The notes under the pieces are model-generated. The model had not been told where the DNA came from, did no database searches, and worked only from the letters and a program-made list of their open reading frames with translations. A stretch of 5,229 nucleotides of DNA from Nitrospira sp. GTDB taxonomy: Bacteria; Nitrospirota; Thermodesulfovibrionia; Thermodesulfovibrionales; SM23-35. Of the stretch, positions 4,461 through 5,229 are shown in pieces. The DNA lies in NCBI GenBank assembly GCA_016873595.1, contig VGWZ01000140.1, positions 1-5,229 on the forward strand, given 5' to 3'. The position numbers and the translations under genes are program-made. Each line of letters opens with the position of its first letter. Position 1 is the stretch's first letter.

Positions 4461-5156
4461 TTATTTCTTGCCTATAAAAATAGAAGCTATTCCTCCTGAC
4501 AGGCTCTTATAATGGACATCATTCAACATCTCAGATTTAAGTAATTCAATAACCTCATCCTTTTTCAAAAATCTAAATATGGAGGATGAAAGGTACGCAT
4601 AGGAATATTCTGAGCCTGATATCATTCCTCCTGCTTTCGGTACCACATTGTTCAGGTAGAAATTATGCATCTTTTGTAAGAGAGGGTTCTGAGGTCGAGT
4701 GAGCTCTAATATCAAAAGCAATCCACCGTGTTTTAGAACTCTGGCCATCTCTCTCACTCCACTTCTCATATCATGAAGATTCCTTAAACCAAATCCGATA
4801 CTGACTGCATCAAAAACTCCGTCTTTAAACGGGAGATGAAAAAGATCGGATTTCTGGAGAACTATCCTTCCATCAAGGCCTACTTTTTTAATCTTATCCA
4901 ACCCTAAAGAGAGCATTTGCTCCACAATATCAATTCCCACAACCATTGCTCTCGGGTTCCTGCTCGCAAACTCTATCGCAAGGTCGCCTGTTCCGGTACA
5001 CACATCCAATACCCTGCTCACGTGTAAAGGCATTGCCTGTTCAACCAGTGATGTTCTCCATCGTTTATCAAGATAGAGGCTGAGAACATGATTCAACAAA
5101 TCGTATTTCTTATGTATACCTGAAAATAACTCAATCAATTTTTCTTTATTTGCCAT
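4461..5156 (-). CDS. menG: UbiE/MenG family quinone C-methyltransferase (demethylmenaquinone methyltransferase)
   Basis: This SAM-dependent enzyme methylates the quinone ring, turning demethylmenaquinone into menaquinone (and, in species that make it, acting in ubiquinone synthesis). The 231 residues are a typical length. The N-terminal family block FSGIHKKYDLLNHVLSLYLD (11-30) is followed by SAM motif I, VLDVCTGTGDLA (49-60). The acidic ribose-binding position lies in VVGIDI (72-77). The first UbiE signature, FDAVSIGFGLRNLHD, spans 115-129. GSEYSYAYLSSSIFRF (181-196) corresponds to the second, and GGIASIFIGKK closes the protein as in relatives. No other quinone gene adjoins it, so menaquinone versus ubiquinone is undecided; menaquinone fits the likely lifestyle. 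The ATG at 5154-5156 follows an in-frame TAG 15 nt upstream, so it is the first possible ATG, but the ribosome binding site is weak. In the 73 bp upstream to the window edge I see only poor promoter matches, for example GATAAT near 5205-5210 with its -35 box beyond the edge. Confidence 0.94.
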   Translation of the reverse strand: MANKEKLIELFSGIHKKYDLLNHVLSLYLDKRWRTSLVEQAMPLHVSRVLDVCTGTGDLAIEFASRNPRAMVVGIDIVEQMLSLGLDKIKKVGLDGRIVLQKSDLFHLPFKDGVFDAVSIGFGLRNLHDMRSGVREMARVLKHGGLLLILELTRPQNPLLQKMHNFYLNNVVPKAGGMISGSEYSYAYLSSSIFRFLKKDEVIELLKSEMLNDVHYKSLSGGIASIFIGKK

Positions 5157-5229
5157 TTTGATTTTTTTCTACCCGCACCATATGCATCTCTTTCAATAAA
5201 ATGTATTATCTTACTATTTTAAAGGGATA

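Noticed and set aside
4479..4491. AATAG-AAG-CTATT hairpin near the 3' end of menG, as a terminator
   Set aside because: The 5-bp AT-rich stem is weak, lies inside coding sequence and is followed by only a short T-run on the minus strand.

Overview
The window looks like a stretch of chromosome from a moderately AT-rich, menaquinone-using bacterium. The gene mix (mnmG, cysK-type O-acetylserine sulfhydrylase, ubiE/menG, a ribbon-helix-helix/RelE-ParE toxin-antitoxin pair, a small GIY-YIG protein) does not fix a phylum. My impression is an anaerobic Gram-negative lineage such as Nitrospirota or Desulfobacterota, but that is a low-confidence inference from protein style, not from a search.

Layout, left to right. 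Bases 2-106 hold an open frame on the plus strand that may be the tail of a gene entering from the left. Next come a toxin (109-378) and its antitoxin (359-598) on the minus strand. They form one overlapping operon with a near-consensus promoter (TTGACA, 17 bp, TATACT), a strong ribosome binding site and a possible operator in the promoter spacer. Upstream of them, in the same direction, is mnmG (684-2540), the FAD-dependent tRNA wobble-uridine modification enzyme.

The 548 bp between the mnmG start and the next gene (2541-3088) contain no convincing gene but are full of symmetry. At 2566-2741 there is a nested, imperfect 176-bp inverted repeat. At 2828-2979 there is a separate 152-bp element with roughly 35-bp inverted ends. 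A palindrome of the ATTCCCGC...GCGGGAAT type (3053-3079) marks the start of a third unit. That third unit is a small GIY-YIG gene (3089-3406) bracketed by two inverted copies of the palindrome; the second copy supplies the last eight codons and part of the stop codon. I see no transposase in the window, so these look like non-autonomous or fossil elements stacked in one intergenic space.

Rightward, a cysteine synthase gene (3515-4444, plus) has its own extended -10 promoter overlapped upstream by a 7-bp inverted repeat. It converges, with a 16-bp gap, on a ubiE/menG quinone methyltransferase gene (4461-5156, minus). The metabolic genes are housekeeping and apparently unrelated to one another: tRNA modification, cysteine synthesis and quinone synthesis. 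The accessory interest lies in the toxin-antitoxin pair and in the three inverted-repeat units between 2566 and 3407. I found no CRISPR array, tRNA or rRNA, and no clearly new multi-gene system.
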